DNA of 5,822 nucleotides from Clostridiales bacterium (GTDB lineage: Bacteria; Bacillota; Clostridia; Tissierellales; Sedimentibacteraceae). Positions 5,257 through 5,822 of the stretch are shown here, piece after piece. The position numbers and the translations under genes are program-made. Where the stretch lies: NCBI GenBank assembly GCA_003487955.1, contig DNNJ01000347.1, positions 1,899-7,720 on the forward strand, written 5' to 3'. The notes under the pieces are model-generated. The model did no database searches. It saw nothing but the letters and a program-made list of their open reading frames with translations, and was not told the DNA's origin. How positions within the stretch are numbered: the stretch's first letter is position 1; each line of letters starts with the position of its first letter.

Positions 5257-5822
5257 ATGAATGATAAAATAATGGTTGTCAAGTATGGCGGAAGCGCCAT
5301 GGTTGACAATGACATAAAAAAAAGCGTTATAGATGACTTGGTAAAGCTTAAACACTCAGGCTATAAATTAATAATAGTTCACGGCGGCGGCAATGAAATA
5401 AATAATTGGGTTAAAAAATTAGGAATTACCAATAAATTTATTAACGGTCTGAGAATTACAGATGAAAAAACAATGGAAGTCGCAGAGATGGCGCTCAGTA
5501 AAATAAACAAAGAATTAGTTCAGATTACAGAAAAATCAGGATTAAGATCAGTCGGCATAAGCGGCAAGGACGGCAGCACCATCAAGGTTGAAAAAAGGTA
5601 TGAAAACAATATGGATATTGGGTATGTAGGCAAAATTAAAAGCATAGAAACCTCATTAATGAATGTACTTTTAGATAATGATTATACTCCGATTATAAGC
5701 CCTATCGGTATTGATGATAATTATGTTCAATACAACATCAATGCAGATGATGTTGCCTGCTCAGTTGCCAAAGCCGTAAAAGCAGATAAGCTTGTTTTTC
5801 TTACAGGGATTCAAGGTGTATG
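5257..5822 (+). CDS. argB: Acetylglutamate kinase ArgB, N-terminal part (runs off right edge)
   Basis: The frame is open from 5257 to the window end, giving 188 of an expected 255-300 residues. The protein phosphorylates N-acetylglutamate with ATP, the step before ArgC. Amino-acid-kinase motifs are in place: VVKYGGSAM with catalytic Lys9, HGGG (42-45), the substrate-binding NGLR (63-66, Arg66), SGKDG, and NINAD (160-164), whose Asp164 corresponds to the residue organising the active site in the E. coli enzyme. The protein starts almost directly at the first strand and has no N-terminal helix of the kind found in arginine-inhibited hexameric kinases, so it may be arginine-insensitive. In the later LTDVxGV-type block the aspartate is Gly184 (LTGIQGV). 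The C-terminal third, including the second catalytic lysine, is outside the window. It is the third gene of the arginine operon, 17 bases after argJ. Confidence 0.95.
   Translation, partial: MNDKIMVVKYGGSAMVDNDIKKSVIDDLVKLKHSGYKLIIVHGGGNEINNWVKKLGITNKFINGLRITDEKTMEVAEMALSKINKELVQITEKSGLRSVGISGKDGSTIKVEKRYENNMDIGYVGKIKSIETSLMNVLLDNDYTPIISPIGIDDNYVQYNINADDVACSVAKAVKADKLVFLTGIQGV

Overview
The window looks like chromosomal DNA of a low-GC, endospore-forming Firmicute, most likely a clostridium or close relative. The reasons are very AT-rich intergenic DNA, strong AGGAGG-type ribosome binding sites, a SpoVB-family sporulation flippase, a CsoR/CopA copper module of the low-GC Gram-positive type, and an argC-argJ-argB gene order. 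I cannot name a genus from the sequence alone. I see no mobile element, RNA gene or CRISPR array.

Left part, minus strand (about 1-950): a copper-homeostasis operon. A strong promoter (-35 TTGACA, 17-base spacer, -10 TATTAT) fires leftward. Over its predicted start point lies a perfect 15-base C6/G6 palindrome of the CsoR-operator type. The operon encodes CsoR (87 aa, with all three copper ligands), then, after 15 bases, the copper-exporting P-type ATPase CopA, which runs off the left edge. The expected circuit is that Cu(I) binds CsoR, CsoR releases the operator, and CopA is made.

Middle, plus strand (1056-2588): a full-length SpoVB/MurJ-like membrane flippase, transcribed divergently from csoR, with a possible sporulation sigma-E-type promoter. 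It is followed by 377 bases of very AT-rich, gene-free DNA. That stretch holds several inverted repeats, the most striking a 28-base imperfect palindrome with an AACCGGTT centre, and ends in a promoter for the arginine genes.

Right part, plus strand (2966 to the right edge): the start of an arginine-biosynthesis operon, argC-argJ-argB, tightly spaced (12 and 17 bases) with a ribosome binding site before each gene. ArgJ makes N-acetylglutamate while recycling the acetyl group from N-acetylornithine, ArgB phosphorylates N-acetylglutamate, and ArgC reduces the acyl phosphate to the semialdehyde. An 18-base palindrome with ARG-box geometry overlaps the predicted argC start point and suggests ArgR repression. 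ArgB is cut by the window edge.

The window is mostly ordinary core and stress-response gene content. I did not find a convincing undescribed system. The points most worth checking are the unexplained 28-base palindrome, the AT-only ARG-box-like site, and the short N-terminus and Asp-to-Gly change in ArgB.
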